41,279 nucleotides of DNA. Origin: JAQBGV01 sp032128395 (GTDB lineage Bacteria > Planctomycetota > UBA8108 > UBA1146). The position numbers and the translations under genes are program-made. Below are positions 30,227 to 41,223 of this stretch, piece after piece (the stretch's first letter is position 1; each line of letters begins with the position of its first letter). The DNA is taken from NCBI GenBank assembly GCA_032128395.1, contig JAQBGV010000110.1, forward strand, positions 1 through 41,279, in the 5' to 3' direction. The notes beneath the pieces are model-generated. The model was not told the origin of the DNA, searched no databases, and was given only the letters and a program-made list of their open reading frames with translations.

Positions 30227-30302
30227 CGGGGGCTTGCTGCAATCATGAGGGCCGCCGAGAAGGGTCCGATTGCGGAGGATCCAAGTGAAGGAGCACTGAT
30301 CG

Positions 30303-33300
30303 ATGTACCTGAAGAAGCTGACACTCGCCGGCTTCAAGTCCTTCGCCGATCCCGTCGAGTTTCTCTTCCACCCCGGGACGACCGCGATCGTCGGTCCGAA
30401 CGGGTGCGGGAAGTCGAACGTGGTCGACGCTTTCCGCTGGGTGCTCGGCGAACGCTCCGCGAAAGAGCTCCGCGGCAACGAGATGCTCGATGTGATCTTC
30501 AAGGGGACCAGTCGCCGAGAAGCGCTCAACCGGGCCGAGGTCTCGCTCCTCTTCGACAACGAAGATGGACTCCTCCCGATCGAGTTCAGCGAAGTCGAGG
30601 TGTCGCGCCGCCTCCACCGATCGGGGGAGAGCGAGTACCTGATCAACGGCCAGCATTGCCGCATGAAGGACATCCACGCGCTCTTCGCCGACACCGGGAT
30701 CGGTACCGAGGGGTACTCGGTGATGGAGCAGGGGAATCTCGATGCGTTCCTCAACGCCAGCGCGCAGGAACGCCGCAAGATCTTCGAGGAAGCGGCGGGA
30801 ATCTCGCGCTTCAAGCGGCAGAAAGAGCAGACGCTGCGCCGCCTCGAACGGTCGGAACGCGATCTCGAACGATCTCAGGATCGCCTCGCCGAGGCCGAGA
30901 CCCGAGTGCGCAGCCTCAAGATTCAAGCGGCAAAGGCCCGCCGGTACGTCGAGGATCGTGATCGGGTGATGCGAGTCCGCGCAGTCCTTTCGACCGAAGA
31001 GATCGATTCGCTGCGATCTCAACGAGAGGCACTCACTTTCGATTTGTTCCTGATCCAACTCCGCCGCGGCCTTCTCACCCGCCTCAGCGAGGAAACCGAC
31101 ACGGGTCGCGAGGACGCGCGCGCCTCCGCCGAGGGTGCGGCGCAGTCCTTGACCGCGCTGCGCAACGAAGAGATGGAGCTGCGGGTCGAGCTCGAAGGCA
31201 TCGGGCAACGGCTCGAGCACGCGGCGGAACGTCGCGCTGAGATCGACGACGCGACTCGCCGTCGGGATGAACAGGGTGAGGAACTTCTCCGCAGCGAGAA
31301 TCAATATGGGGAACAACGCGCGGAAATTCGGGCGCAGGTGCTCGAATCGATCGCGACCCTCCGCGCTAGCCGAGAGCGCGCAACGACGGTGGCGGCACAG
31401 TATCGAGCGCTCGAGGTGTCGCGCCGTGCTCTCGAAGAGCAGGTGCACCTCACCAAGGATGAGGCGCTCTCCCGGATCTACCGCGAGACCCAGCTCTCCA
31501 ACGACCGCACTGCGCTCGAGTCGGAGCGCCGGAGTCTCGAGAGCATGCGGGCGCGGAGAGTGACGGAAGCCGAAGAGTTCGAGACGTCGATCTCCGAACT
31601 GATCCGCTCCGCCGAGGGGCTGCGCTCAGGCCGCGACGAGGCGACAGAGCGCGCACGGACCGCGCGTCGCGATGCCGAGCTACTCTCGGCCGAGATCGCA
31701 TCCCGCACCGCGTTGCTCGATGAGAACCGCGGGAGGCTCGCTTCGCTGCGCGGCGATTTCGAGGAGGGACAGGGACGACTCCGGTTCCTCATGGAGCTCG
31801 AGCAGCGTCGGGAAGGGATCGGAGAAGGGGCGCGGCGGCTCCTCGCAGCTCGCAGCCCGCTCGGTCGGGATGTGGTCGGGCTGCTCGCGGGTGGACTCGA
31901 GGTCGATCCGGAACTCGCCCCTGCGGTCGATGCCGCGCTCGGAATTGACGGCGAGACGGTTGTGCTCTCGGGAGAGCTCCAGCTCGACGATCGGCTGCGC
32001 GCGATCCAGCGCGACGTGGAGGAGCGCGGGGTCACCTTCGTCCAGGTCGAGGGACTCGGGGCCGACCCGCCCCCCCGCGAGTCGCTCCCCGAAGGGTGCA
32101 CGCGCCTCGTCGACCATCTGCGCATCGAACCCCGCATGCGCGACGTGATCCGAGCCCTATTCGATGGAGTTCTGCTCTGCACCGATCTCGCCGCGGCGGA
32201 ACGCGCTCGCCGGTCGATCCCTCGCTGCCGTCGGTGCGTCCTGCGGGACGGCACGGTCATCGAGGCGTGGGGTGCGGTTCGTCTCCCCACCCGCGGAGGG
32301 CACGGACTGGTGTCGCGCCGGATCGAGATCCGTGGCCTCGGGGCTCGGATCGATGCCCTGGAGGCGGAACTCGACGACGCTCGCGCGCACGGCGATGCAC
32401 TCGAGGAGACGATCCAGGCGCGGGTCGCGGAAACGCGCCGCATGCAGGAGTCCGCGCAGCGACTCGAACTCGAGGTCGAACACTCCGAGCGTCTGCTCGG
32501 GGAGAACCGGGAGGAGAGCGCGCGACTCGGGGAACGTCGCGATGTGGTCATCGCCGAACTCGCAGAGCTGAGCGCGCAGGACTCCTCGCTCGCGGGAGAG
32601 CTCTCCACGAAGATCTCCGAGCTGGAGACGACGATTCGGGTGCGCGCAGAGATCGAAGCACAGATCTTGAAGTTCGAGGCGGAGAGAGACCCGCTCGATG
32701 CCCAGCTAGACGAAATCGAGGCGGAGACATCGCGAGTCCGGGTCGAGACGACCCAGACGGAGGAGCGCCTCGTCGCGAGGCGTCGCGAGCAGATGCGCGT
32801 GCAGTCCGAGCTGGAAGAGCGACGGAATCGCCGGCGCCGGCTCCTCGAAGAAGGGGAGCGGGACCAGGAGCGGCTCCGTCGGCTGACCGGGGAGGAGGGC
32901 AAGGACCGAGGCCGCCGTGAGACTCTCGCGAAGTCACTCTCCGAGCTGGGCGGTCGGATCGAGGGTGCCGCGGAAGAGAACGCGGCGGCGAAGGAGCGGC
33001 TCGTTTCGGCGGAGGGACTTCTCACTCGAATACGCGACGAAGACGCGGTGCTTCGGGAACATCGCGAGGAAAGGCTTCTCGCCGAGAACGAGCGGCGCGT
33101 GCGGATCGACGGGATTCGCGAGAAACTCGCGGAGGAGCTCGACGTCGACGTCCAAGAACTGCCGATCGACGAATGGCGGGAGCAGATCGTCGCCGAGATC
33201 GGAGCCGAGGGGTTGATCGAGCGACTCCGGACCGAGCTCGATTCCCTCCAGTCGAGTCTGCGGAAGAACGCGAACGTCAATCTGCAGGCGGTCGAGGAAC

Positions 33301-33983
33301 TCGAGGGTGCAGAGGAGCGGCGTGATCATCTCGCCACCCAGATCCTCGACCTCGAGGAGGCGAAGACGACCCTTCTCGAGACGATCGAGACCCTCAACGA
33401 GCGCAGCCGCGAGCTGTTCCTGACGACCTTCGAACAGGTGCGTGGGCACTTCCGCGAGCTGTTCACCACCGTCTTCAACGGCGGGACCGCGGACCTGATG
33501 CTCGAAGAAGGGGTCGACCCCCTCGAAGCGGGTGTCGAAGTGATGGCACGCCCCCCCGGAAAGAAGGTCACTTCCCTCCGCGCCCTCTCCGGCGGTGAGA
33601 AGGCCCTGACCGCAGCCTCGGTCCTGTTCGCGCTCTTCCGCACGAAACCGAGCCCGTTCTGCATTCTCGACGAGATCGATGCCCCACTCGACGAGTCGAA
33701 CATCCGCCGATTCGTCCGCGTTCTCGAGCGATTCTCGACGGAGTCGCAGTTCCTGATCATCACCCATAGCCGGGTGACGATGGGAGAAGCGGAACGCCTC
33801 TACGGAGTGACGATGGAGGAAGAAGGCGTATCGAAGAAAGTGGCGGTCCGCGTCGACAAGAACACGGATGAGCAAGCCATCACCGACGGGTCGGTCCACG
33901 CCGACTCACTGCTCTCTCCGCCCCGACTCGGCAGTGACGTCCACGTCGACGAGGAGAAGGACGCCGCCGCGCCGGTGGGATAG
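30303..33983 (+). CDS. smc: Chromosome segregation ATPase SMC
   Basis: 1226 residues from ATG 30303 with AGGAG 9 bases upstream. SMC dimerises and, with ScpA and ScpB, loads on DNA near the origin and extrudes loops for chromosome segregation. The N-terminal head has MYLKKLTLAGFKSFADP and Walker A GPNGCGKSN (31-39), followed by the R-loop and Q-loop region (GTEGYSVMEQGNLDAF). Long Glu/Arg-rich coiled coils (about 165-500 and 680-1030) flank the hinge (about 510-665, SPLGRDVVGLLAGGLEVD). The C-terminal head has the signature LRALSGGEKAL (near 1092), Walker B FCILDEIDAPLDE and the D-loop, then SQFLIITHSRVTM. A non-conserved acidic tail follows. Length and motif order fit bacterial SMC exactly. 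Confidence 0.97.
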   Translation: MYLKKLTLAGFKSFADPVEFLFHPGTTAIVGPNGCGKSNVVDAFRWVLGERSAKELRGNEMLDVIFKGTSRREALNRAEVSLLFDNEDGLLPIEFSEVEVSRRLHRSGESEYLINGQHCRMKDIHALFADTGIGTEGYSVMEQGNLDAFLNASAQERRKIFEEAAGISRFKRQKEQTLRRLERSERDLERSQDRLAEAETRVRSLKIQAAKARRYVEDRDRVMRVRAVLSTEEIDSLRSQREALTFDLFLIQLRRGLLTRLSEETDTGREDARASAEGAAQSLTALRNEEMELRVELEGIGQRLEHAAERRAEIDDATRRRDEQGEELLRSENQYGEQRAEIRAQVLESIATLRASRERATTVAAQYRALEVSRRALEEQVHLTKDEALSRIYRETQLSNDRTALESERRSLESMRARRVTEAEEFETSISELIRSAEGLRSGRDEATERARTARRDAELLSAEIASRTALLDENRGRLASLRGDFEEGQGRLRFLMELEQRREGIGEGARRLLAARSPLGRDVVGLLAGGLEVDPELAPAVDAALGIDGETVVLSGELQLDDRLRAIQRDVEERGVTFVQVEGLGADPPPRESLPEGCTRLVDHLRIEPRMRDVIRALFDGVLLCTDLAAAERARRSIPRCRRCVLRDGTVIEAWGAVRLPTRGGHGLVSRRIEIRGLGARIDALEAELDDARAHGDALEETIQARVAETRRMQESAQRLELEVEHSERLLGENREESARLGERRDVVIAELAELSAQDSSLAGELSTKISELETTIRVRAEIEAQILKFEAERDPLDAQLDEIEAETSRVRVETTQTEERLVARRREQMRVQSELEERRNRRRRLLEEGERDQERLRRLTGEEGKDRGRRETLAKSLSELGGRIEGAAEENAAAKERLVSAEGLLTRIRDEDAVLREHREERLLAENERRVRIDGIREKLAEELDVDVQELPIDEWREQIVAEIGAEGLIERLRTELDSLQSSLRKNANVNLQAVEELEGAEERRDHLATQILDLEEAKTTLLETIETLNERSRELFLTTFEQVRGHFRELFTTVFNGGTADLMLEEGVDPLEAGVEVMARPPGKKVTSLRALSGGEKALTAASVLFALFRTKPSPFCILDEIDAPLDESNIRRFVRVLERFSTESQFLIITHSRVTMGEAERLYGVTMEEEGVSKKVAVRVDKNTDEQAITDGSVHADSLLSPPRLGSDVHVDEEKDAAAPVG

Positions 33984-34061
33984 GGGAGCGGATCGACGTT
34001 CGTGGGCCGCGACCAGGTTCGAGAGCACTCTACCAGGGGAGAACCCCGAGGTTCGAACCGA

Positions 34062-34901
34062 CTACCAGTCAACGGCGACGGTGAACTCGACCCCGGAGAA
34101 GTCGTTTTCGACCGTGGTGAAGTCGTCCGTGTTGTCAATTTCAATCGAGCGCCCGACGTACCCCAACCCGAGTGCGATCGGTCCCACCTGAACGCGAGTT
34201 CCCAGGCCGAATCCGAGGAGCTCCGAACTGGTCTCGTCGTCAAGGTTTGAAACCGGTATGTCCGAGTCGATTGCGGTCATCCCGACGCCGAGCGCAAGAT
34301 TGCCGTAAACAGTCCACGTCACCTTGCGCCCCTCGACTAGCACGAGCTCTGGTTCCGCCTCGAGCCGAAAGAAGAGCGTGGAGTAGTCGGTAGAGAAGCC
34401 GCTGAGGTTATCATCGTATGTGTGCAGGTGGAAACCTATCCCGGGCCGGAGCGCCATCCGGAAGCGATCTCTCTTGATTCGATAGGTGAAGAAGCCAAAG
34501 ACCTCCACATTGTCTGCGTCGTCAGCGTCCAACACGCCATCGAAGTCTTGAGACCTGATGGTCTCTATCCGCACGCCTCCGCCGAGGTTCCGGTCCGAGA
34601 CTGCTTCGAACTGAATTCCGATCAGAATCGCATCAGCCTCTCCGTCGGCATTGTTCTCCACGAAGTCTTGCTCGGTCATTCCGATGCCGAGTTCGAGACG
34701 AACTTCGACCCTGGGATCTGTTCTTGCCTCCTCGCCTCCAGCTGCAGGGGCGGTATCTTTTTGCAACGAGTACACGGAGAAGTTGGCACCTGGAAGGGTC
34801 GAAGTGTCGTAGAGGGAGAGCAATGCTCCATCTTGAGCCGAGAGCGATCCGACCACCAAGACCAGTGCGCCGACGAGGAGTTGGAAGCATGCGGTGTTCA
34901 T
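34062..34901 (-). CDS. Outer-membrane beta-barrel-like protein
   Basis: 279 residues from ATG 34901. A signal peptide is clear: LLVGALVLVVGSLSA with cleavage likely before QDG (about residue 23). The mature part is a run of alternating amphipathic strands (RVEVRLELGIGM, ADAILIGIQFEAV, NVEVFGFFTYRIKR, FRMALRPGIGFHLHTY, TLFFRLEAEPELVLV) and ends with FTVAVDW, a C-terminal aromatic as in outer-membrane barrels. No known family was recognised; it could be a porin-like or adhesin-type barrel. It is convergent with smc. The gene is less GC-biased in codon third positions than its neighbours, possibly from more recent acquisition. Confidence 0.75.
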   Translation of the reverse strand: MNTACFQLLVGALVLVVGSLSAQDGALLSLYDTSTLPGANFSVYSLQKDTAPAAGGEEARTDPRVEVRLELGIGMTEQDFVENNADGEADAILIGIQFEAVSDRNLGGGVRIETIRSQDFDGVLDADDADNVEVFGFFTYRIKRDRFRMALRPGIGFHLHTYDDNLSGFSTDYSTLFFRLEAEPELVLVEGRKVTWTVYGNLALGVGMTAIDSDIPVSNLDDETSSELLGFGLGTRVQVGPIALGLGYVGRSIEIDNTDDFTTVENDFSGVEFTVAVDW

Positions 34902-35532
34902 GGGTCACCGATTCTTTCTGTGAGCGAAAGGCGTGCCTGCTTCAGATAACAAAGACCGGTCGAGTGAACGGCGCCTCCCTTCTCCGCTGCAGGTTCCCGT
35001 GAGAGTACTGTCCTTCGGTTTTCCAGGGGCTCAACCACCTCGTCCCCCATGGCATGTTCGCGCCCGGCGCCGGGGTGCGGCCGGGGACATGGACGCTCTG
35101 CCCGACATCTCCTAGTGCGTCCATTCCGAAGATTCTGGACCATGTCACCCTATGTTGCTCAGATACACAGACTTGCTGAGGGCATCAGGAGAGTCGCGTT
35201 ACGGATGCCCCGGCCCCTTTGCGACGATTCATGGGATCCGTTGGTTCGGTCCGTGCGATCGTCCCGCCGCACGGCGCAGACGAAGGATCGGCGGCTCGAC
35301 GTCTCCGGCCGGGAGGAAGCACGTCTCGAGGAAGTGCGCTGTGTCGAAGAGCGACCAGCGATCCGAACTCCAGAACGCGCGGAACCGAGCGGCGGCGTCC
35401 TCTCCGACGAGAATGACGTGTCCCCACCCCGGTGATTCGCCCCTCCCTCCCCCACGTCGTATCCTTACTGGGGATCTTCCTTTCACGAACTGGAGCGCCC
35501 CCTCTGATTCGCCCTCTCCGGAGAGATTCACC
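34902..35532. other. Gene-free region with a possible coding remnant on the - strand
   Basis: No intact gene was found. On the - strand, about 35440-35229, the frame reads HVILVGEDAAARFRAFW... and LFDTAHFLETCFLPAGDV... with strongly GC-biased third positions, which looks like coding sequence. There is no start codon at a sensible place, and the frame runs back into DNA antisense to the pentapeptide gene. It may be a remnant of a lost gene. The rest shows no clear promoter, RNA or repeat. Confidence 0.3.
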
Positions 35533-37530
35533 TTGGATACTAGGATCGGTCGCGAAGATGTGATCCGCGCTTGGCAGGAGCAGCGCTCTCTGAGGGGGGC
35601 GATCCTGCGTGGGCTCGACCTGAGCGGTCTCGACCTTCGGGGGATGAACTTCGAGAGCGCGGACCTGGAAGGTGCGAGCTTCGAAGGGTCGAACCTGGAG
35701 GAGGGGAGCCTGATCGCGGCGAATCTGCGAGAAGCGCGGTTCAAGGGTGCACATCTTCCGCGCGCGAACCTCGAACTCGCGGATCTCCGGAGCGCCGAAT
35801 TCTCCCACGCAGACCTCCGCGGAGTGCGATTCAACAAGACCTGCCTGCGCGACACACGATTTGCCGAGGCAAACCTGTTCCGCGCGCACTTCTACGACCA
35901 GGGGATCAACGGCTGCACCTTCGAGAGCGCGAATCTCGGTGGCGCGATCTTCAAGAACTGCGACATGCAGGGGTGCGACTTCTCACGCGGCCAGCTCCTC
36001 GGAGCCTCGCTCGTGCGCTGCCGCCTGACCGGCTCCCGCTTTCACGGGACCTTGTTCCAGGACGTGCGCCTCGATGAGACCGAGCTCTCCGGGCTCGATC
36101 TCGAGGGTGCCCGGTTCGTCGAGTTCGACTTCACCTCGGTGATCCTCGAGAACGTCAGCCTGGCAGGGGCAAGGCTCGAGGGAGCGATCTTCCCTCCGGG
36201 GGCGCTCGAGGGAGTTCGGTTCCGAGGCGCGAAACTGACCCGCATCGACCTCAGCGGGCGGGACCTCTCCGGGACCGACTTCAGCGACGCTACACTGAGT
36301 CGCTGCGACCTGAGCGACACGAATCTCGATGGCGCCGACTTCACCGGCGCGGTGCTCCGCTCCGCGACGTTGTCCCGAGCATCCCTCGTCGGAGCGAAAC
36401 TCGACCGTTGCGACCTGTCGGGGGCCGGGCTCCAGGAAACGAAGATCGTGGGAGCCAGCCTCCGCGAGACCCACCTCGAACAGGCGAACCTGTTCCACGC
36501 AGAGATCCGCGATTCGCAGATCGAGAAGGTGTCCGCCGCGGGTGTGCACCTGGCGAGGGCCCGGATCGTAGGCTGCGTGCTCGACGATGTCACTCTCGAG
36601 AGCGCGGACCTCTCCTCCGCCGAGATCATCGGGAGCGACCTGCGCGACTGCCGCTTCACGATGGCGACCTTCGAAGAGACCCAATTGGTAGGAAACCGCT
36701 ACCGAGGAACCTCTTTCCGCCGTGCGATCCTGAACGGGGTGAAGCTCACCGATGCCGACCTCCGCCACTCCGACCTGCACCGTGCGCACATGCGCGGAGT
36801 GACCTTCGAACGGGTGCTGCTGACCGGTTCGAACCTGGAAGAGGCGGATCTGAGGGAGGCGTCTCTCACCGACGTCGACCTGGCCGATGCACGTCTCGCC
36901 GGGACCCGGTTCGACGGTGCGAAGTTCGAGCGGGTCGACCTGAGCGGATCACTGATCAGAGGTGCGAGCTTCCAATCGACGACCCTTTCCGGGGTCCGCC
37001 TGGTCGGCCTCGACTCCGCGGAGATCGCGACCTGTCCCGGTCTCACTCCTGAGATCGTCGCGCAGTTCTCGGCCGAGGCGGCACCTCCGCCGGCCGGGGC
37101 GGTCGCGGGGGTCTCGCCGGGGGATCGGATCCAAGAGCTCCGCCTCGAACTGCGCGAGCCGTACCCTCGGCCCGGTGCTCTCGCCGCTCTCCTGCTCGAG
37201 CTCGAAGACCTCCTCGCGGTGGTCGGCGAGATCCTCGTCGGGGAGTCGGTGCCGATGAGCGGGGTTCAAATCCGAGAGATCACCTACGGGGAGCAGACCG
37301 TGGTGGTGCTCGTCCCTCTGCACGACTCCAGAGCCAGAGGAGAGGACACACTTCGAGTGGTCGCCGGGGTGGCCGAGTCGATCGGAGGAGACGACGAGGT
37401 CGATCCTCAGGATGAGGTCCTCGCGTTCATCGACGAGTGTCTCCCCGGTCTCGCGAGCCGAGCGCGTCGGAACCTGGTGCGGGTTGCGCTGCCGTTCCTC
37501 GAACACCTCCGGCCGATCACGGTCGCGTAG
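35533..37530 (+). CDS. Large pentapeptide-repeat protein
   Basis: 665 residues from TTG 35533 (GGAG 8 bases upstream); the frame is open back to 35152 but that part has no repeats and poor coding character. Residues about 20-506 are close to a hundred pentapeptides of the A(D/N)LxX type (LRGLDLSGLDLRGMNFESADLEGASFEGSNL and so on), which fold into a right-handed quadrilateral beta-helix. Residues about 507-665 form a separate acidic C-terminal region (RIQELRLELREPYPRPGALAALLLELEDLLA, GEQTVVVLVPLHD, RARRNLVRVALPFLEHL), probably helical, with no recognised family. There is no signal peptide, so it is probably cytoplasmic. Pentapeptide proteins include DNA mimics that protect gyrase, but the family does not fix a role. 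It precedes a signalling operon in the same direction. Confidence 0.88.
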   Translation: MDTRIGREDVIRAWQEQRSLRGAILRGLDLSGLDLRGMNFESADLEGASFEGSNLEEGSLIAANLREARFKGAHLPRANLELADLRSAEFSHADLRGVRFNKTCLRDTRFAEANLFRAHFYDQGINGCTFESANLGGAIFKNCDMQGCDFSRGQLLGASLVRCRLTGSRFHGTLFQDVRLDETELSGLDLEGARFVEFDFTSVILENVSLAGARLEGAIFPPGALEGVRFRGAKLTRIDLSGRDLSGTDFSDATLSRCDLSDTNLDGADFTGAVLRSATLSRASLVGAKLDRCDLSGAGLQETKIVGASLRETHLEQANLFHAEIRDSQIEKVSAAGVHLARARIVGCVLDDVTLESADLSSAEIIGSDLRDCRFTMATFEETQLVGNRYRGTSFRRAILNGVKLTDADLRHSDLHRAHMRGVTFERVLLTGSNLEEADLREASLTDVDLADARLAGTRFDGAKFERVDLSGSLIRGASFQSTTLSGVRLVGLDSAEIATCPGLTPEIVAQFSAEAAPPPAGAVAGVSPGDRIQELRLELREPYPRPGALAALLLELEDLLAVVGEILVGESVPMSGVQIREITYGEQTVVVLVPLHDSRARGEDTLRVVAGVAESIGGDDEVDPQDEVLAFIDECLPGLASRARRNLVRVALPFLEHLRPITVA

Positions 37531-37542
37531 CCCCTCCCGAGT

Positions 37543-37572
37543 TTGACGCTCTTCGAGCCGCCAGGGTATTCT
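37543..37572 (+). promoter_or_regulatory. Possible sigma-70 promoter of the signalling operon
   Basis: TTGACG (37543-37548) and TATTCT (37567-37572) are separated by 18 bases. The start of transcription would be near 37580, about 170 bases before the TTG of the first signalling gene. This is a moderate match only. Confidence 0.4.
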
Positions 37573-37752
37573 CAAGGAGCACACCTCCTCGTCGATCGGC
37601 GGGGTCCTTCCTCTTCCTATGGGTCTGATCGTCACCGAACTCGTAGCTCTCGCACTCACCGCGTCGAGACCGTCCCCGGGACGGTGGGAACTGCCGGCGA
37701 AGTGAACGACGGAACGTCCGCTCCCCGTGGAGCGTGCGAGGGGAGAGGGACT

Positions 37753-38577
37753 TTGGAGACACTGCTGTTTCAGCCCCCGCTGCTCGGGGAGAGCCGCGCG
37801 ATCGACGACCTGCGCGATTTCATCATCGCGGTGAGTCTGCGCGAAGATCCCGTGCTGCTCACGGGTCCGGCGGGGACGGGCAAGTCTCTCGCCGCAGGGA
37901 AGATCCACGCCATCGGACCCAACGCCCCTTCCCCCTGCCGCCGATTCCATGCCGGGGAACTCGATGTCGCTCGGGTCGAGGAGATCTTCTCTTCCGGGGG
38001 ATCGGGAAGCCTCTTCGTCCGCGACGCCGATCAGCTCTCTGCGGAGATGATCGCGCGACTGACCGATCCTGCCCGTCGGGAGGATGGATCCCCCCGGGTC
38101 ATCCTGGGTTCGCGTCTCGCTCCCGAGGATCTCGGGTGGGAGGGCGCTCGCGCCGCCGGGTTCGACCCGACTTCGGACTGCCCGCACCGAGCGATCCCGC
38201 CGCTCCGGGAGCGAGTCGAGGACATACCGCTGATCTCTCGTTATCAATTCTGGCTGCACACGCTACCCGATCGGTTCGAGGCGCAATGGGCCGCGTTCGA
38301 GGCGGGCTTCCTCCCTTGTCTGCTGCGTCACGACTGGCCGGGAAACGTCGCGGAATTGATCTCGGTCGTCGTGGATCGCTGTGGAGGAGATACCGGGATC
38401 CCGCGCCGCTGGGCCGGAGAGCAGGGGCGGTTCACCGCTCAGGAGGAGTTCATCCGGAGCGAGTTCGAAGCGGCCTTCGAAGCGCTCAGGGCCGGGCTCG
38501 TCAGCGGACAGTTCGATGGAGAAGAGTGGCTGCTCCCGCGACCTCTTCGAAATCCGGGAGAGTGCGATGCAGACTGA
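37753..38577 (+). CDS. Degenerate enhancer-binding-protein-like AAA+ protein without activation loop or DNA-binding domain
   Basis: 274 residues from TTG 37753 (GAGAGGGA just upstream). The AAA+ fold of sigma-54 activators is recognisable from PLLGESRAIDDLRDFI, Walker A GPAGTGKS (38-45), IPPLRERVEDIPLI and the late HDWPGNVAELISVV. Compared with true activators, the GAFTGA loop that contacts sigma-54 is missing. Walker B is SLFVRDADQLS instead of LFLDEIGELP, so the catalytic Glu is lost or replaced, and there is no C-terminal HTH. It is therefore unlikely to activate transcription itself. It may bind nucleotide and act as a modulator or anti-activator of the full activator two genes downstream; that is an inference from context. 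Its stop overlaps the next gene start by 11 bases. Confidence 0.78.
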   Translation: METLLFQPPLLGESRAIDDLRDFIIAVSLREDPVLLTGPAGTGKSLAAGKIHAIGPNAPSPCRRFHAGELDVARVEEIFSSGGSGSLFVRDADQLSAEMIARLTDPARREDGSPRVILGSRLAPEDLGWEGARAAGFDPTSDCPHRAIPPLRERVEDIPLISRYQFWLHTLPDRFEAQWAAFEAGFLPCLLRHDWPGNVAELISVVVDRCGGDTGIPRRWAGEQGRFTAQEEFIRSEFEAAFEALRAGLVSGQFDGEEWLLPRPLRNPGECDAD

Positions 38578-39561
38578 GCCGAACCCATCATCGCTGCGCG
38601 TACTCGTCGCCGAGGACGAACCCTCCGCGCGTGACCTGATCTCCGCGGTGTTCGACGCCGGCGGTTGGCGCACCCCGGAGACGGCGGAGAACGGTCTCGA
38701 GGCGCTCGATCGCCTCGGGGAGAACCACTACGACATCCTCGTCACCGATCTGAACATGCCGAGGCTCGGCGGCGAGGAGCTCGTCCGGAAGGCTCTCATC
38801 CAGCACCCCGACCTGACCGTGATCGTGCTGACCGGCAACGGATCGATCCCGAAAGCGGTCGACCTGCTCCGCGACGGAGTCTTCGATTTCCTGACCAAGC
38901 CGTTCTCGGTCGACGAGCTCCTGACCAGCCTCGATCGCGCGCGCGAGCGCGTGCTGCACATGTCCGAGTACCGCGGCATGCGCGAGGTGCTCGGGGTGCT
39001 GCTCAAGGCCCTCGAGAGCAAGGACCCCTATCTCCAGGGGCACAGCGAACGGGTCGCCCGCTTCGCACTCGAACTGGGGAAGAAGTGCGGACTGGATCGC
39101 AGTCGACTCGAATTCCTCGGTTACGCCGCGCTGATGCACGACATCGGGAAGATCGGGATCCGGGAGGAGCTCCTGACGAGGGAGACTCCGCTCACCGATG
39201 ACGAGTTCGACGAGGTGAAGACCCATCCGATCCTCTCCCGCGACATCCTGAGTCCGGTCACCTACCTCTGGTCCTGCCTCCCCGCGGTCCTCCATCACCA
39301 CGAGCGCTACGAGGGTGGGGGCTACCCGAGTGGCATCGCGGGCGAGGCGATCCCGCTCGAGGCGAGGATCATCGCGGTCGTCGACGCCTACGATGCGATG
39401 ACGAGCAATCGCTCCTACCGCCGGGCGCTCGATCCGCAAGAGGCGCTCCGCCGGATCGAGATTGGGGCGGGGACTCAGTTCGACCCGCGCGTCGCGAAGG
39501 CATTCCTCGAACACCAAGCGGAGATCGTCCGAACCGATGAGACCCGCGGGGGGGGGCGGCT

Positions 39562-39565
<4 letters not shown>
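38567..39565 (+). CDS. Response regulator with receiver and HD-GYP domain (c-di-GMP phosphodiesterase type)
   Basis: 332 residues from ATG 38567, with GGGAGAG upstream; it overlaps the previous gene. The receiver domain (about 10-125) has the acidic pair AEDE (E16/D17 region), the phosphoacceptor D61 in VTDLNMP, T89 in VLTGN and K111 in FLTKPF, so it looks functional. The HD-GYP domain (about 140-320) has GHSERVA (H159), H191-D192-IGKIGI, H243-H244-HERYEGGGYPSG and DAYDAMTSNRSYR. This is the full metal site and the signature of c-di-GMP phosphodiesterases, which hydrolyse c-di-GMP to GMP. No sensor kinase is in the window. It links phospho-signalling to c-di-GMP and is translationally coupled with the sigma-54 activator behind it. 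Confidence 0.94.
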
Positions 39566-40914
<1,349 letters not shown>

Positions 40915-40948
40915 CCGGCCTCCGATGAGGCACCGCCTGCTGCGTTGC

Positions 40949-41006
40949 GGGGCCGAGGCCGATCCTCAACGGGGCGAGGGCCCCGCCTACGATCGGCCTC
41001 GACCCC
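40949..41006. terminator. Large double hairpin after the signalling operon
   Basis: GGGGCCGAGGCCGATC (40949-40964) and GATCGGCCTCGACCCC (40991-41006) form a 16-bp stem with one mismatch. The loop contains a second hairpin, CGGGGC-gagg-GCCCCG. It lies 35 bases after the sigma-54 activator stop. There is no strong T-run, so it may be a terminator or a barrier separating the operon from the mobile element to its right. Confidence 0.55.
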
Positions 41007-41059
41007 GCGCCTTTCGGGAAATCGGGTGATCGGGTGATGGGACTGGCTCGCCGAGGGTG

Positions 41060-41160
41060 ATGCCTGTCCCGGACGCTCGCCGGTACTCCGGATGGTCCCG
41101 CACGACTGCCTTGTTGAATAGGGGTGGATCAGCGAGCGAACGTCCGGGACAGAAGCTATG
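41060..41160 (+). ncRNA. Putative IS110 bridge RNA stem-loop (extent approximate)
   Basis: In the non-coding DNA before an IS110-like start, CTGTCCCGGACG (41064-41075) pairs perfectly with CGTCCGGGACAG (41141-41152). CTCGC (41076-41080) extends the stem with GCGAG (41132-41136) across a 4-base bulge. The 51-base loop holds unpaired sequence of the kind that could be guide loops. IS110 elements encode their bridge RNA in the non-coding end upstream of the recombinase, so location and structure both fit. The ends of the RNA and the target- and donor-binding loops cannot be fixed by eye. Confidence 0.45.
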
Positions 41161-41223
41161 TAGAGCGCCGAGAGACTGGGCTAAAAACGTTTCCCTACCT
41201 CCTTGAAGAGAAAGGGAGAACCA

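Noticed and set aside
31478..33280. A 600-codon - strand frame opposite smc
   Set aside because: Ser/Arg-rich antisense translation of the SMC coiled coil.
34036..34059. tRNA-like GGTTCGAACC with a neighbouring GGGG-AGAA-CCCC hairpin
   Set aside because: It is only a palindrome; the flanks do not form a T-stem, anticodon arm or acceptor stem on either strand.
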